From Pseudomonas sp. MRSN 12121 (lineage in GTDB: Bacteria > Pseudomonadota > Gammaproteobacteria > Pseudomonadales > Pseudomonadaceae): a stretch of DNA of 64,000 bases. The notes under the pieces are model-generated. The model was not told the DNA's origin. It ran no database searches and worked only from the letters and a program-made list of their open reading frames with translations. The position numbers and the translations under genes were made by a program. Shown here piece by piece: positions 1 to 8,058 of the stretch; position 1 is the first letter of the stretch, and each line of letters begins with the position of its first letter. The DNA lies in the NCBI RefSeq assembly GCF_000931465.1, contig NZ_CP010892.1, positions 6,471,388 through 6,535,387 on the forward strand. Reading direction: 5' to 3'.

Positions 1-151
1 TCAGCTCGTGCACCTGCGGCGCCTCCAGCAGCGGCAGGTTGATCCGGCGAATATCGCCGTCGATGCGGATCATCGGCGGCAAACCCGCCGAGAGGTGCAG
101 GTCCGAAGCGCCCTGTTTGACGCTGAAGGCCAGCAACTCGGTGATATCCAT
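1..151 (-). CDS. pilT: PilT twitching motility ATPase, N-terminal fragment
   Basis: The reverse strand from the ATG at 151 reads about 50 codons starting MDITELLAFSVKQGASDLHL, and then leaves the window. This is the N-terminus of PilT, the cytoplasmic hexameric ATPase that retracts type IV pili. Only the PAS-like N-terminal part (SAGLPPMIRIDGD segment) is visible; Walker motifs lie outside. It is divergent from yggS, the usual Pseudomonas order pilT / yggS-proC-yggT. The gap to yggS (152-208) must hold both promoters; I saw no clear one. Confidence 0.93.
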   Translation of the reverse strand, partial: MDITELLAFSVKQGASDLHLSAGLPPMIRIDGDIRRINLPLLEAPQVHEL

Positions 152-208
152 AGCGTTCCCCAATTCCAGTAGAATGCCGCGAACCCAAGAGCCGCTGGCG
201 TACATCGA

Positions 209-907
209 ATGTCCACGATAGCAGACAACATTTCCCTGGTTAGTGCTCGGATCCGCGCCGCCGCCCAGGCTTCGCAACGCGATGAAACAAGTATCCAGCT
301 GCTGGCCGTGAGCAAGACCAAACCCGCCGCCGCCCTGCGCGAAGCCTATGCCGCGGGCCTGCGCGACTTCGGCGAAAACTACCTGCAGGAAGCCCTGGGC
401 AAACAGGCGGAACTGGGCGACCTGCCCTTGAGTTGGCACTTCATCGGCCCCATTCAGTCGAACAAGACGCGAGCTATCGCCGAGAACTTCGCCTGGGTGC
501 ATTCCGTGGATCGCTTGAAAATCGCTCAACGCCTGTCCGAGCAACGCCCGGCCGACCTGCCGCCGCTGAACATCTGCATTCAGGTCAATGTCAGCGGCGA
601 AGCCAGCAAGTCCGGCTGCGCCCCGGCCGACCTGCCGGCCCTGGCCAGCGCCATCGGCGCCCTGCCACGCCTGAAACTGCGTGGGCTGATGGCGATTCCC
701 GAACCCACCGACGATCGCGCCGCCCAGGATGCCGCCTTCGCCGCCGTACGCCAGTTGAACGATGACCTGCGCGAACGCCTGAACCTGCCAACCGACACAC
801 TTTCCATGGGCATGAGCCACGACCTCGAAGCGGCCATCGCCCAGGGCGCCACCTGGGTACGTATCGGTACCGCTTTGTTTGGCGCCCGTGATTATGGCCA
901 GGCATGA
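209..907 (+). CDS. yggS: YggS family PLP homeostasis protein
   Basis: 232 residues, the usual size. Members bind pyridoxal 5'-phosphate in a TIM barrel with no known catalytic activity and buffer cellular PLP and amino-acid pools. Visible signatures are LLAVSKTKP near residue 35, whose Lys forms the Schiff base, followed by GENYLQE, then HFIGPIQSNK, and near the C-terminus SMGMSHDLEAAI and WVRIGTALFG. It is the first gene of a forward run (yggS-proC-yggT-yggU), 34 bp before proC. The family is confidently recognised; the exact cellular role is only partly understood. Confidence 0.96.
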   Translation: MSTIADNISLVSARIRAAAQASQRDETSIQLLAVSKTKPAAALREAYAAGLRDFGENYLQEALGKQAELGDLPLSWHFIGPIQSNKTRAIAENFAWVHSVDRLKIAQRLSEQRPADLPPLNICIQVNVSGEASKSGCAPADLPALASAIGALPRLKLRGLMAIPEPTDDRAAQDAAFAAVRQLNDDLRERLNLPTDTLSMGMSHDLEAAIAQGATWVRIGTALFGARDYGQA

Positions 908-941
908 CCCTGGCGGCCCCATCTCTCTATAAGGACCTGTC

Positions 942-1760
942 ATGAGCAAGACTCGTATCGCCTTTATCGGCGCCGGCAACATGGCTGCCAGCTTGATCGG
1001 CGGCCTGCGCGCCAAGGGCTTGGACGCCAGCCAGATCCGCGCCAGCGACCCGGGCGCCGAAACCCGCGCCCGGGTCCGGGCCGAACACGGTATTGAACTG
1101 TTCGCCGACAACGCCGAGGCCATCGACGGCGCCGACGTGGTGGTCCTGGCGGTCAAGCCGCAGGCCATGAAAGCCGTGTGCGAAGCCCTGCGCCCGAGCC
1201 TGAAGCCGCACCAGCTGGTGGTGTCGATCGCCGCCGGCATCACCTGCGCCAGCATGAACAACTGGCTCGGCGCGCAGCCGATCGTGCGTTGCATGCCCAA
1301 CACCCCGGCCCTGCTGCGCCAGGGTGCCAGCGGCCTGTACGCCACCGCCGCGGTAAGCGCGCAGCAGCGCCAGCAGGCCGAAGAGCTGCTGTCGGCCGTG
1401 GGCATCGTCCTGTGGCTGGAACAGGAGCAGCAACTGGACGCGGTAACCGCCGTTTCCGGCAGCGGCCCGGCGTATTTCTTCCTGCTGATCGAAGCCATGA
1501 CCGCCGCCGGCGAGAAACTCGGCCTGCCTCGGGAAACCGCCGCGCAACTGACCCTGCAGACCGCCCTGGGCGCAGCGCACATGGCGGTGTCCAGCGATGT
1601 CGACGCGGCCGAGCTGCGCCGTCGCGTGACCTCGCCGGCCGGCACCACGGAAGCGGCGATCAAGTCGTTCCAGGCCAGCGGCTTCGAGGCCCTGGTGGAA
1701 AAAGCATTGGGTGCCGCCGCGCACCGCTCGGCCGAAATGGCCGAACAACTGGGCCAATAA
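942..1760 (+). CDS. proC: Pyrroline-5-carboxylate reductase
   Basis: 272 residues. Catalyses the last step of proline synthesis, NAD(P)H-dependent reduction of 1-pyrroline-5-carboxylate to proline, in the cytoplasm. The Rossmann motif FIGAGNMAASLIGGL is at residues 7-21, CMPNTPALL is in the middle, and the C-terminal dimerisation domain carries AVSGSGPAYFF and VTSPAGTTEAAI. A Shine-Dalgarno-like AAGGA lies just upstream of the ATG. It sits between yggS and yggT, as in other Pseudomonas. No oddities seen. Confidence 0.97.
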   Translation: MSKTRIAFIGAGNMAASLIGGLRAKGLDASQIRASDPGAETRARVRAEHGIELFADNAEAIDGADVVVLAVKPQAMKAVCEALRPSLKPHQLVVSIAAGITCASMNNWLGAQPIVRCMPNTPALLRQGASGLYATAAVSAQQRQQAEELLSAVGIVLWLEQEQQLDAVTAVSGSGPAYFFLLIEAMTAAGEKLGLPRETAAQLTLQTALGAAHMAVSSDVDAAELRRRVTSPAGTTEAAIKSFQASGFEALVEKALGAAAHRSAEMAEQLGQ

Positions 1761-1770
1761 GGAGCCAATG

Positions 1771-2361
1771 ATGATTGGATTGAACACTGCGGCGGTGTAC
1801 GTGCTGCAAACCCTGGGCAGCCTCTACCTGCTGATCGTGTTGATGCGTTTCGTGCTGCAACTGGTACGCGCCAACTTCTACAACCCGCTGTGCCAGTTCG
1901 TCGTGCGCGCCACCCAGCCGCTGCTCAAGCCGATGCGCCGGATCATCCCGAGCCTGTTCGGCCTCGACATGTCGTCGCTGGTCCTGGCGATCCTCGTGCA
2001 ACTGCTGCTGATGGCCCTGACCCTGCTGCTGACCTACGGCACCACCGGCAACCCGGTGCAACTGCTGATCTGGTCGATCATCGGCGTGACTGCGCTGTTC
2101 CTGAAGATCTTCTTCTTCGCCCTGATCATCAGCGTGATCCTGTCCTGGGTCGCCCCGGGCAGCCACAACCCGGGCGCCGAGCTGGTCAACCAGATCTGCG
2201 AGCCGGCCCTGGCGCCGTTCCGTCGCATCCTGCCGAGCATGGGCGGCCTGGATATCTCGCCGATCCTGGCGTTCATGGTGCTCAAGCTGATCGACATGCT
2301 GGTGATCAACAACCTGGCCGCGATGACCATGATGCCGGAAATCCTGCGCCTGCTGATCTGA
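1771..2361 (+). CDS. yggT: YggT family membrane protein
   Basis: 196 residues. Integral inner-membrane protein with two YggT repeats: hydrophobic stretches at about residues 5-25 and 60-85, then again near 95-120 and 160-180. Each is followed by an amphipathic segment of the form PLLKPMRRIIPS / PALAPFRRILPS. GGAG at 1761-1764 supports a start at 1768 or 1771 (two adjacent ATGs); I take 1771 because the spacing is better. Proposed roles in other bacteria include osmotic tolerance and cell-shape functions, but the molecular activity is unknown. Likely cotranscribed with proC (10 bp gap) and yggU (13 bp gap). Confidence 0.9.
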   Translation: MIGLNTAAVYVLQTLGSLYLLIVLMRFVLQLVRANFYNPLCQFVVRATQPLLKPMRRIIPSLFGLDMSSLVLAILVQLLLMALTLLLTYGTTGNPVQLLIWSIIGVTALFLKIFFFALIISVILSWVAPGSHNPGAELVNQICEPALAPFRRILPSMGGLDISPILAFMVLKLIDMLVINNLAAMTMMPEILRLLI

Positions 2362-2374
2362 CCCGGCCCCGCTG

Positions 2375-2671
2375 ATGAGTTACTTTCGCTGGGACGGCGA
2401 CGACCTGATCCTGGAGTGCCACCTGCAACCTGCGGCCCGTAGCGACGACTTCGCCGGGCTGCATGGCGAGCGCCTGAAGATCCGCCTCACCGCGCCGCCG
2501 GTGGAGGGCAAGGCCAACGCCTACCTGATGGCATTCCTGGCCAAGGCCTTCGGCGTGTCCAAGAGCCAGGTCAGCCTGGTCAGCGGCGAGCTGAACCGGC
2601 AGAAACGGGTGCGGATCAACGCACCGAAAAAGCTGCCGGACCTGCCGGGACTACAGCGCCCGTCCAACTGA
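2375..2671 (+). CDS. yggU: DUF167 / YggU family protein
   Basis: 98 residues, small soluble protein of the DUF167 family. Recognised by the segment LKIRLTAPPVEGKANAYLM (residues 31-49) and SQVSLVSGELNRQKRVRI, typical of the family fold. The function is unknown; the operon position after yggT is conserved in proteobacteria. A REPIN follows 14 bp after the stop codon. Confidence 0.9.
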   Translation: MSYFRWDGDDLILECHLQPAARSDDFAGLHGERLKIRLTAPPVEGKANAYLMAFLAKAFGVSKSQVSLVSGELNRQKRVRINAPKKLPDLPGLQRPSN

Positions 2672-2685
2672 CGTCGTCATCCTTC

Positions 2686-2763
2686 ATCGCGGGCAAGTCG
2701 GATCGCCGCCCGCTCGCTCCTACAGTGCAAGGCGGCCCTGTAGGAGCGAGGCTTGCCCGCGAT
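2686..2763. repeat. REPIN, asymmetric (long left arm, short right arm)
   Basis: Two inverted REP arms. The left arm 2686-2725 begins ATCGCGGGCAAG, carries an inserted segment GGATCGCCGCCCG, and ends GCTCGCTCCTACAG. The right arm 2738-2763 reads CTGTAGGAGCGAGGCTTGCC then CGCGAT without the insert. It lies between yggU and metX, and the transcript could fold into a long hairpin. Confidence 0.9.
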
Positions 2764-2808
2764 TGCCCCACTGCGCTTCAACGGCCTGAAATCAGCCCCG
2801 GCCTTTGC

Positions 2809-2837
2809 TTGCCGCTGGGAACAGCGGTCTTTAGACT
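2809..2837 (+). promoter_or_regulatory. Putative sigma70 promoter of metXW
   Basis: TTGCCG at 2809-2814 and TAGACT at 2832-2837 are separated by exactly 17 bp, ending 29 bp before the metX ATG. The match is by eye and moderate. No SAM riboswitch fold was recognised in the short leader. Confidence 0.5.
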
Positions 2838-2866
2838 TACGCCTCATTTGAACGAGAGCAGGGTCG

Positions 2867-4006
2867 ATGCCAACTGCCTTTCCCGCCGATTCCGTTGGTC
2901 TGGTAACGCCGCAAGTGGCGCATTTCAGCGAGCCCCTGGCCCTGGCCTGCGGTCGCTCCCTGGCCGCCTATGACCTGATCTTCGAGACCTACGGCCAGCT
3001 GAACGCCACGGCGAGCAATGCCGTGCTGATCTGCCACGCCCTGTCCGGCCACCATCATGCCGCCGGCTACCACAGCCCCGACGACCGCAAGCCGGGCTGG
3101 TGGGACAGCTGCATCGGCCCGGGCAAGCCGATCGATACCAACAAGTTCTTCGTCGTCAGCCTGAACAACCTCGGCGGCTGCAACGGCTCCACAGGGCCGA
3201 GCAGCATCAACCCGGACACCGGTAAGCCGTTCGGCGCCGACTTCCCGGTGCTGACCGTGGAAGACTGGGTGCACAGCCAGGCGCGCCTGGCCGATCGGCT
3301 CGGCATTGTGCAGTTCGCCGCGGTGATCGGCGGCAGCCTGGGCGGCATGCAGGCCCTGCAATGGACCATCACCTACCCGGACCGGGTGCGCCATTGCCTG
3401 GCTATCGCCTCGGCGCCCAAGCTGTCGGCGCAGAACATCGCCTTCAACGAAGTGGCGCGCCAGGCCATCCTCACCGACCCTGAATTCCACGGCGGCTCGT
3501 TCCAGGAACAGGGCGTGATCCCCAAGCGCGGGCTGATGCTGGCGCGGATGGTCGGGCACATCACCTACCTGTCCGACGACTCCATGGGCGAGAAATTCGG
3601 CCGCGGCCTGAAGAGCGAAAAGCTCAACTACGACTTCCACAGCGTCGAGTTCCAGGTCGAGAGCTACCTGCGCTACCAGGGCGAGGAGTTCTCCGGGCGT
3701 TTCGACGCCAACACCTACCTGCTGATGACCAAGGCGCTGGACTACTTCGACCCGGCGGCGAACTTCGACGACAACCTGGCGAAAACCTTCGAAGGGGCCA
3801 AGGCCAAGTTCTGCGTGATGTCCTTCACCACCGACTGGCGCTTCTCCCCGGCCCGCTCGCGGGAGCTGGTGGACGCGCTGATGGCGGCACGCAAGGACGT
3901 CAGCTACCTGGAAATCGACGCGCCACAGGGCCACGACGCCTTTCTGATTCCGATCCCGCGTTACCTGCAGGCGTTCGGTAACTACATGAACCGAATTTCG
4001 CTGTGA
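2867..4006 (+). CDS. metX: Homoserine O-acyltransferase
   Basis: 379 residues, alpha/beta hydrolase of the MetX family. Transfers an acyl group (acetyl or succinyl) from CoA to L-homoserine at the first committed step of methionine synthesis. The nucleophile elbow GGSLGGMQALQW lies around residue 150; the catalytic Asp is in FTTDWRFSP and the His in PQGHDAFL near the C-terminus. MetX of several Pseudomonas is known to prefer succinyl-CoA, so the acyl donor cannot be named from the fold alone. It is followed 10 bp later by metW, its regular partner in Pseudomonas. Confidence 0.96.
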   Translation: MPTAFPADSVGLVTPQVAHFSEPLALACGRSLAAYDLIFETYGQLNATASNAVLICHALSGHHHAAGYHSPDDRKPGWWDSCIGPGKPIDTNKFFVVSLNNLGGCNGSTGPSSINPDTGKPFGADFPVLTVEDWVHSQARLADRLGIVQFAAVIGGSLGGMQALQWTITYPDRVRHCLAIASAPKLSAQNIAFNEVARQAILTDPEFHGGSFQEQGVIPKRGLMLARMVGHITYLSDDSMGEKFGRGLKSEKLNYDFHSVEFQVESYLRYQGEEFSGRFDANTYLLMTKALDYFDPAANFDDNLAKTFEGAKAKFCVMSFTTDWRFSPARSRELVDALMAARKDVSYLEIDAPQGHDAFLIPIPRYLQAFGNYMNRISL

Positions 4007-4016
4007 GGAACCCGTC

Positions 4017-4637
4017 ATGAGAGCGGATCTGGAAATCATCCAGGAATGGATCCCCGCCGGCAGCCGCGTGCTCGACCTCGGCTGCGGCGATGGCGAATTG
4101 CTGACCTGGCTGCGCGATCACAAGCAGGTCACCGGCTACGGCCTGGAAAACGACCCGGACAACATCGCCGAGTGCGTGGCCAAGGGCATCAACGTCATCG
4201 AGCAGGACCTGGACAAGGGCCTGGGCAACTTCGCCAGCAACAGCTTCGACATCGTGGTCATGACCCAGGCCCTGCAAGCCGTGCACTACCCGGACCGGAT
4301 CCTCGACGAAATGCTGCGCGTCGGCCGCCAGTGCATCATCACCTTCCCCAACTTCGGCCACTGGCGCTGCCGCTGGTACCTGGCCAGCAAGGGGCGGATG
4401 CCGGTCTCCGAATTCCTCCCGTACACCTGGTACAACACGCCGAACATCCACTTCTGTACTTTCGAGGACTTCGAGGAACTGTGCCGCGAACGTGAAGCCA
4501 AGGTCATCGATCGCCTTGCGGTGGATCAACAGCACCGCCATGGGTGGGCCAGTAAGCTATGGCCTAATCTGTTAGGTGAGATCGGCATCTACCGCGTCAG
4601 CAGCCCCGGCCTGCAGGACCACCAGATCGCGGTATAA
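4017..4637 (+). CDS. metW: Methionine biosynthesis protein MetW
   Basis: 206 residues with a class I methyltransferase-like fold: motif I is VLDLGCGDGELLTWL at about residues 17-31. Families linked to metX need MetW for full homoserine acyltransferase activity in Pseudomonas and relatives, although no methylated product is known. GAGGAA just before the ATG is a good ribosome binding site. Probably translated with metX from one mRNA. Confidence 0.95.
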   Translation: MRADLEIIQEWIPAGSRVLDLGCGDGELLTWLRDHKQVTGYGLENDPDNIAECVAKGINVIEQDLDKGLGNFASNSFDIVVMTQALQAVHYPDRILDEMLRVGRQCIITFPNFGHWRCRWYLASKGRMPVSEFLPYTWYNTPNIHFCTFEDFEELCREREAKVIDRLAVDQQHRHGWASKLWPNLLGEIGIYRVSSPGLQDHQIAV

Positions 4638-4662
4638 ACCAGGTACAGCAAGGAGAACGATC

Positions 4663-5097
4663 ATGGGTCGCTTGGTTACTTTTCTATTGGCAGCGTGCCT
4701 CGGCGCGTCGGCGATGGCCGCCGACACCATCAAGGGCGAGCGCCAGGAAGTGTTCGGTGACGTGACCGTGCACTACAACACCTTCAACTCCACCTTCCTG
4801 CAACCGGACATCGCCAAGGCCGCGGAGCTGGTGCGCAGCAAGAACCAGGGCGTGATCAACGTTTCCGTGCTCAAGGCCGGCAAGCCGCAGGTCGCCCAGG
4901 TGACCGGCACCGTCAAGGACCTGACCAGCAACGCGGTGCCACTGAAATTCAAGCAGATCACCGAACAGGGTGCGATCTACTACATCGCCCAATACCCGGT
5001 AGAGCAGCAGGAAACCCGCACCTTCGAGGTCAAGGTGCAGACCGGTGACACGATCAACACCATCAACTTCAACCAAGAACTTTTCCCCGGCGAATGA
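4663..5097 (+). CDS. DUF4426 domain-containing exported protein
   Basis: 144 residues from the ATG at 4663, which follows AAGGAG; longer upstream reading has no ribosome site and overlaps metW. The N-terminus MGRLVTFLLAACLGASAMAA is a Sec signal peptide with a likely AMA cleavage site, so the mature protein should be periplasmic. The rest is a beta-rich DUF4426 domain (VHYNTFNSTFLQPDIAKAA is recognisable). Function unknown. The stop overlaps the rdgB start (ATGATGA), so the two are translationally coupled. Confidence 0.88.
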   Translation: MGRLVTFLLAACLGASAMAADTIKGERQEVFGDVTVHYNTFNSTFLQPDIAKAAELVRSKNQGVINVSVLKAGKPQVAQVTGTVKDLTSNAVPLKFKQITEQGAIYYIAQYPVEQQETRTFEVKVQTGDTINTINFNQELFPGE

Positions 5098-5690
5098 TGA
5101 CTTTTACCCAACTCGTACTGGCCAGCCATAACGCCGGCAAACTCAAGGAGCTCCAGGCCATGCTCGGCGGCTCGGTGCAACTGCGCTCGATCGGCGAGTT
5201 CAGCAGCGTCGAACCAGAAGAAACCGGCCTGTCGTTCGTCGAGAACGCCATCCTCAAGGCCCGTAACGCCTCGCGCATTTCCGGCCTGCCGGCGCTGGCG
5301 GACGATTCGGGCCTGGCGGTGGATTTCCTCGGCGGCGCGCCGGGCATCTACTCGGCGCGTTATGCCGATGGCCGGGGCGACGCGGCGAACAACGCCAAGC
5401 TGCTGGACGCCCTGAAGGACGTGCCCGAAGCCGAGCGCGGCGCGCAGTTCGTCTGCGTGCTGGCCCTGGTGCGGCACGCCGACGACCCGCTGCCGATCCT
5501 CTGCGAAGGCCTGTGGCATGGGCGCATCCTCACCGCGGCCAGCGGCGAACACGGCTTCGGCTACGATCCGCTGTTCTGGGTGCCGGAGCGCAACTGCTCC
5601 AGCGCCGAACTGGACCCGGTGCAAAAGAACCAGCTCAGCCATCGCGCCCGCGCCATGGCCATCCTGCGGCAACGCCTGGGCCTGCAATGA
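5094..5690 (+). CDS. rdgB: dITP/XTP pyrophosphatase (RdgB/HAM1 family)
   Basis: 198 residues. Hydrolyses non-canonical purine nucleoside triphosphates (dITP, XTP) to monophosphate and pyrophosphate, keeping them out of DNA and RNA. Family signatures are LASHNAGKLKEL at the N-terminus, ADDSGLAVDFLGGAPGIYSARYA in the middle (general base Asp) and GFGYDPLFWVPE, then LSHRARAM. Starts within the stop of the DUF4426 gene and its own TGA overlaps the hemW ATG, forming a tight operon. Confidence 0.96.
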   Translation: MMTFTQLVLASHNAGKLKELQAMLGGSVQLRSIGEFSSVEPEETGLSFVENAILKARNASRISGLPALADDSGLAVDFLGGAPGIYSARYADGRGDAANNAKLLDALKDVPEAERGAQFVCVLALVRHADDPLPILCEGLWHGRILTAASGEHGFGYDPLFWVPERNCSSAELDPVQKNQLSHRARAMAILRQRLGLQ

Positions 5691-6889
5691 CCATCGATTC
5701 GTCCGCGTCGCCGCTGATCTTCGGCGGCGCGCCAACGCCCCGGGCGGCCCTGCCCCACCTGCCGCCCCTGGCGCTGTACATCCACATCCCGTGGTGTGTA
5801 CGCAAATGCCCTTACTGCGACTTCAATTCCCATGCCGCCAGCCCGGTGCTGCCGGAAGAAGAGTACGTCGACGCCCTGCTGGCCGACCTCGAACAGGACC
5901 TGCCCGCCGCCTACGGCCGTGAGCTGAGCTCGATCTTCTTCGGCGGCGGCACGCCGAGCCTGTTCAGCGCCCAGGCCCTGGGCCGCTTGCTCGAAGGCGT
6001 GAAGCAACGCATTGCCTTCGCCGCCGATATCGAAATCACCCTGGAAGCCAACCCCGGGACCTTCGAGCAGGAGAAGTTCACCGCCTATCGCGCCCTGGGC
6101 ATCAATCGCCTGTCGATCGGCATCCAGAGCTTCCAGGAAGACAAGCTCAAGGCCCTGGGCCGCATCCACAACGGCGACGAAGCGGTGCGCGCCGCCGACA
6201 TGGCGCGCCGGGCCGGGTTCGATAACTTCAACCTGGACCTGATGCACGGCTTGCCCGACCAGTCCCTGGAGGATGCCCTGGGCGACCTGCGCCAGGCCAT
6301 CGCCATGCAGCCGACCCATCTGTCCTGGTACCAGCTGACCCTGGAGCCCAACACGGTGTTCTGGAACCAGCCGCCGACGCTGCCGGAAGACGACACCCTG
6401 TGGGATATCCAGGAAGCCGGCCAGGCGCTGCTGGCCGAGCACGGCTACGCCCAGTACGAAGTCTCGGCCTATGCCCAACCCGGCCGGGCGGCGCGGCATA
6501 ACCTGAACTACTGGAGCTTTGGCGACTTCATCGGTATCGGCGCCGGCGCCCACGGCAAGCTCAGCCACCCGGACGGGCGCATCGTGCGCACCTGGAAGAC
6601 CCGTCTGCCCAAGGACTACCTCAACCCGGCAAAAAGCTTCAAGGCCGGCGAAAAGGCCCTGGCCGACGACGAGCTGCCGTTCGAGTTCCTGATGAACGCC
6701 CTGCGCCTGACCGAGGGCGTCGAGGCGCAGCTCTACCCGGAACGCACCGGGCTGCCCCTGGAAAGCCTCGCCGAAGGCCGTCGCGAGGCCGAACAAAGCG
6801 GCCTGTTGCAGGTCGAACCGTCACGCCTGGCCGCCACCCCGCGTGGCCAGCTCTTCCTCAACGACTTGCTGCAGAAATTTCTGAGCTGA
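5687..6889 (+). CDS. hemW: Radical SAM heme chaperone HemW
   Basis: 400 residues from the ATG at 5687, which overlaps the rdgB stop (ATGA). The radical SAM cluster is WCVRKCPYCDFNSH (Cx3Cx2C) near residue 40, followed by FFGGGTPSLF. HemW resembles the coproporphyrinogen oxidase HemN but acts in heme delivery; older annotations call it oxygen-independent coproporphyrinogen oxidase. Naming it HemW rather than HemN rests on length (about 400 versus about 460) and on the rdgB neighbourhood. Confidence 0.93.
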   Translation: MTIDSSASPLIFGGAPTPRAALPHLPPLALYIHIPWCVRKCPYCDFNSHAASPVLPEEEYVDALLADLEQDLPAAYGRELSSIFFGGGTPSLFSAQALGRLLEGVKQRIAFAADIEITLEANPGTFEQEKFTAYRALGINRLSIGIQSFQEDKLKALGRIHNGDEAVRAADMARRAGFDNFNLDLMHGLPDQSLEDALGDLRQAIAMQPTHLSWYQLTLEPNTVFWNQPPTLPEDDTLWDIQEAGQALLAEHGYAQYEVSAYAQPGRAARHNLNYWSFGDFIGIGAGAHGKLSHPDGRIVRTWKTRLPKDYLNPAKSFKAGEKALADDELPFEFLMNALRLTEGVEAQLYPERTGLPLESLAEGRREAEQSGLLQVEPSRLAATPRGQLFLNDLLQKFLS

Positions 6890-6911
6890 TTTCAGCCCTA
6901 AGGGAAACCAC

Positions 6912-7235
6912 ATGGATTTGATACTCGACCTGCTCGCCACCGTGTCCCGCTGGAGCCGCAGCAACCTTTCGGAAATCTCCCTGGCCCTCGTGGGTTGCCT
7001 GCTGGTGCTGTTCGGCGCGGATATCAAGGGCTGGGTCGAAGCCCGCCTGGGCGGCCTCGCCGGTGCCCTGCGCGTGCCGATGATGGCGCTGCTGTGCATG
7101 ATCGGCAGCGGCGCGGCGCTGATCTACGCCACGCCCTGGATCGTCCGCGGCCTGAGCCAGTTCAACAATTACAGCCTGGCGCCGGTGCTGCTGGTGGTGC
7201 TGGTGTTGATCGGCGTGGTGGCGGACCGCCGCTGA
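6912..7235 (+). CDS. DUF3392 family membrane protein
   Basis: 107 residues with three hydrophobic segments (about residues 20-40, 55-75, 83-103), so a small inner-membrane protein. GGGAAACC precedes the ATG. Placed 22 bp after hemW and probably in its operon. I recognise it as DUF3392, which has no known function. Confidence 0.85.
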   Translation: MDLILDLLATVSRWSRSNLSEISLALVGCLLVLFGADIKGWVEARLGGLAGALRVPMMALLCMIGSGAALIYATPWIVRGLSQFNNYSLAPVLLVVLVLIGVVADRR

Positions 7236-7239
7236 CCTG

Positions 7240-7305
7240 ATCGCGGGCGAGCCTCGCTCCTACAGGGATCACGCCGTACCTGTAGGAGCGAAGCTTGCTC
7301 GCGAT
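7240..7305. repeat. REPIN
   Basis: Inverted pair of short REP arms: 7240-7266 (ATCGCGGGCGAGCCTCGCTC...) and 7280-7305 (TGTAGGAGCGAAGCTTGCTC...). It immediately follows the DUF3392 stop codon. Confidence 0.88.
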
Positions 7306-7344
7306 GAACGATAACGCGACATCCAGACAGGCCGCGGGACTCCC

Positions 7345-7384
7345 ATCGCGGGCACTTCGGATCACCGCCCACTCGCGCCTACAG
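7345..7384. repeat. Single degenerate long REP arm
   Basis: ATCGCGGGCACTTCGGATCA followed by CCGCCCACTCGCGCCTACAG is a mutated copy of the long arm type (with the GGATCGCCGCCC insert). No partner arm is visible before kptA starts 20 bp later. Confidence 0.75.
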
Positions 7385-7404
7385 AACGCAGGGATGCATG
7401 AAAT

Positions 7405-7953
7405 ATGAGTAAGAAACGACTGGACGACACCAGCAAATTCCTCAGCTACGTGCTGCGCCATGAACCCCAGGCGATCGGCCTTGAGCTGGACAGCGAAGGC
7501 TGGGCCAGGATCGATGCCTTGATCGACGGCGCCGCCCGCGAAGGACGCCAACTGACGCCCGAGCTGATCGCCGAGGTGGTGGCCAGCAACGACAAGAAGC
7601 GCTTCGCCCTGTCCGCAGACCAGCAGCGCATCCGCGCCGTGCAAGGCCACTCCAGCGCCAGCGTGAACCTGCAACTCGCTGAAAAGCAGCCCCCGGCCGT
7701 GCTCTATCACGGCACCGCCAGCCGGTTCATGGCGTCGATCGACGAGAAAGGCCTGATCCCAGGCTCGCGCCATCACGTGCACCTGTCACAGGACATGGCG
7801 ACGGCCGAGGCGGTGGGCCAGCGATACGGGAAGGTGGTGATACTCAAGGTCGCCGCACAGGACATGCAGGCGCAGGGCTTCAAGTTCTATCAGGCCGAGA
7901 ACGGGGTCTGGCTGACCGACCACGTTCCCGTCGATTTCCTCTCGCCCCTGTAG
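7405..7953 (+). CDS. kptA: RNA 2'-phosphotransferase (Tpt1/KptA family)
   Basis: 182 residues. Tpt1/KptA enzymes move an internal RNA 2'-phosphate to NAD+, releasing ADP-ribose 1'',2''-cyclic phosphate. Recognised by KFLSYVLRHEPQAIGL at the N-terminus, ALSADQQRIRAVQGHS, and the NAD-site elements LYHGTASRF and HHVHLSQDM; the conserved Arg, His and Arg residues are present. Bacteria lack the tRNA-splicing pathway in which the yeast enzyme works, so the physiological substrate is unknown. The last codon and the TAG stop fall inside a REP arm (7948-7973). Confidence 0.93.
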   Translation: MSKKRLDDTSKFLSYVLRHEPQAIGLELDSEGWARIDALIDGAAREGRQLTPELIAEVVASNDKKRFALSADQQRIRAVQGHSSASVNLQLAEKQPPAVLYHGTASRFMASIDEKGLIPGSRHHVHLSQDMATAEAVGQRYGKVVILKVAAQDMQAQGFKFYQAENGVWLTDHVPVDFLSPL

Positions 7954-8049
7954 GAGCGAAGCTTGCTCGCGATAGCGGACTTCGCTGCGTCGACTTTTCA
8001 GCCTGGCAGCTGATCGCGAGCAATCGAGCATCCAGCGGATGCTCCTACA
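7948..8049. repeat. REPIN overlapping the kptA stop codon
   Basis: The first arm CTGTAGGAGCGAAGCTTGCT (7948 onward, ending 7973) includes the kptA stop. The second arm, 8012-8049, is diverged (ATCGCGAGCAATCGAGC ... GCTCCTACAC). The repeat separates convergent kptA and trmB. Confidence 0.82.
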
Positions 8050-8058
8050 CAGCAGGGC

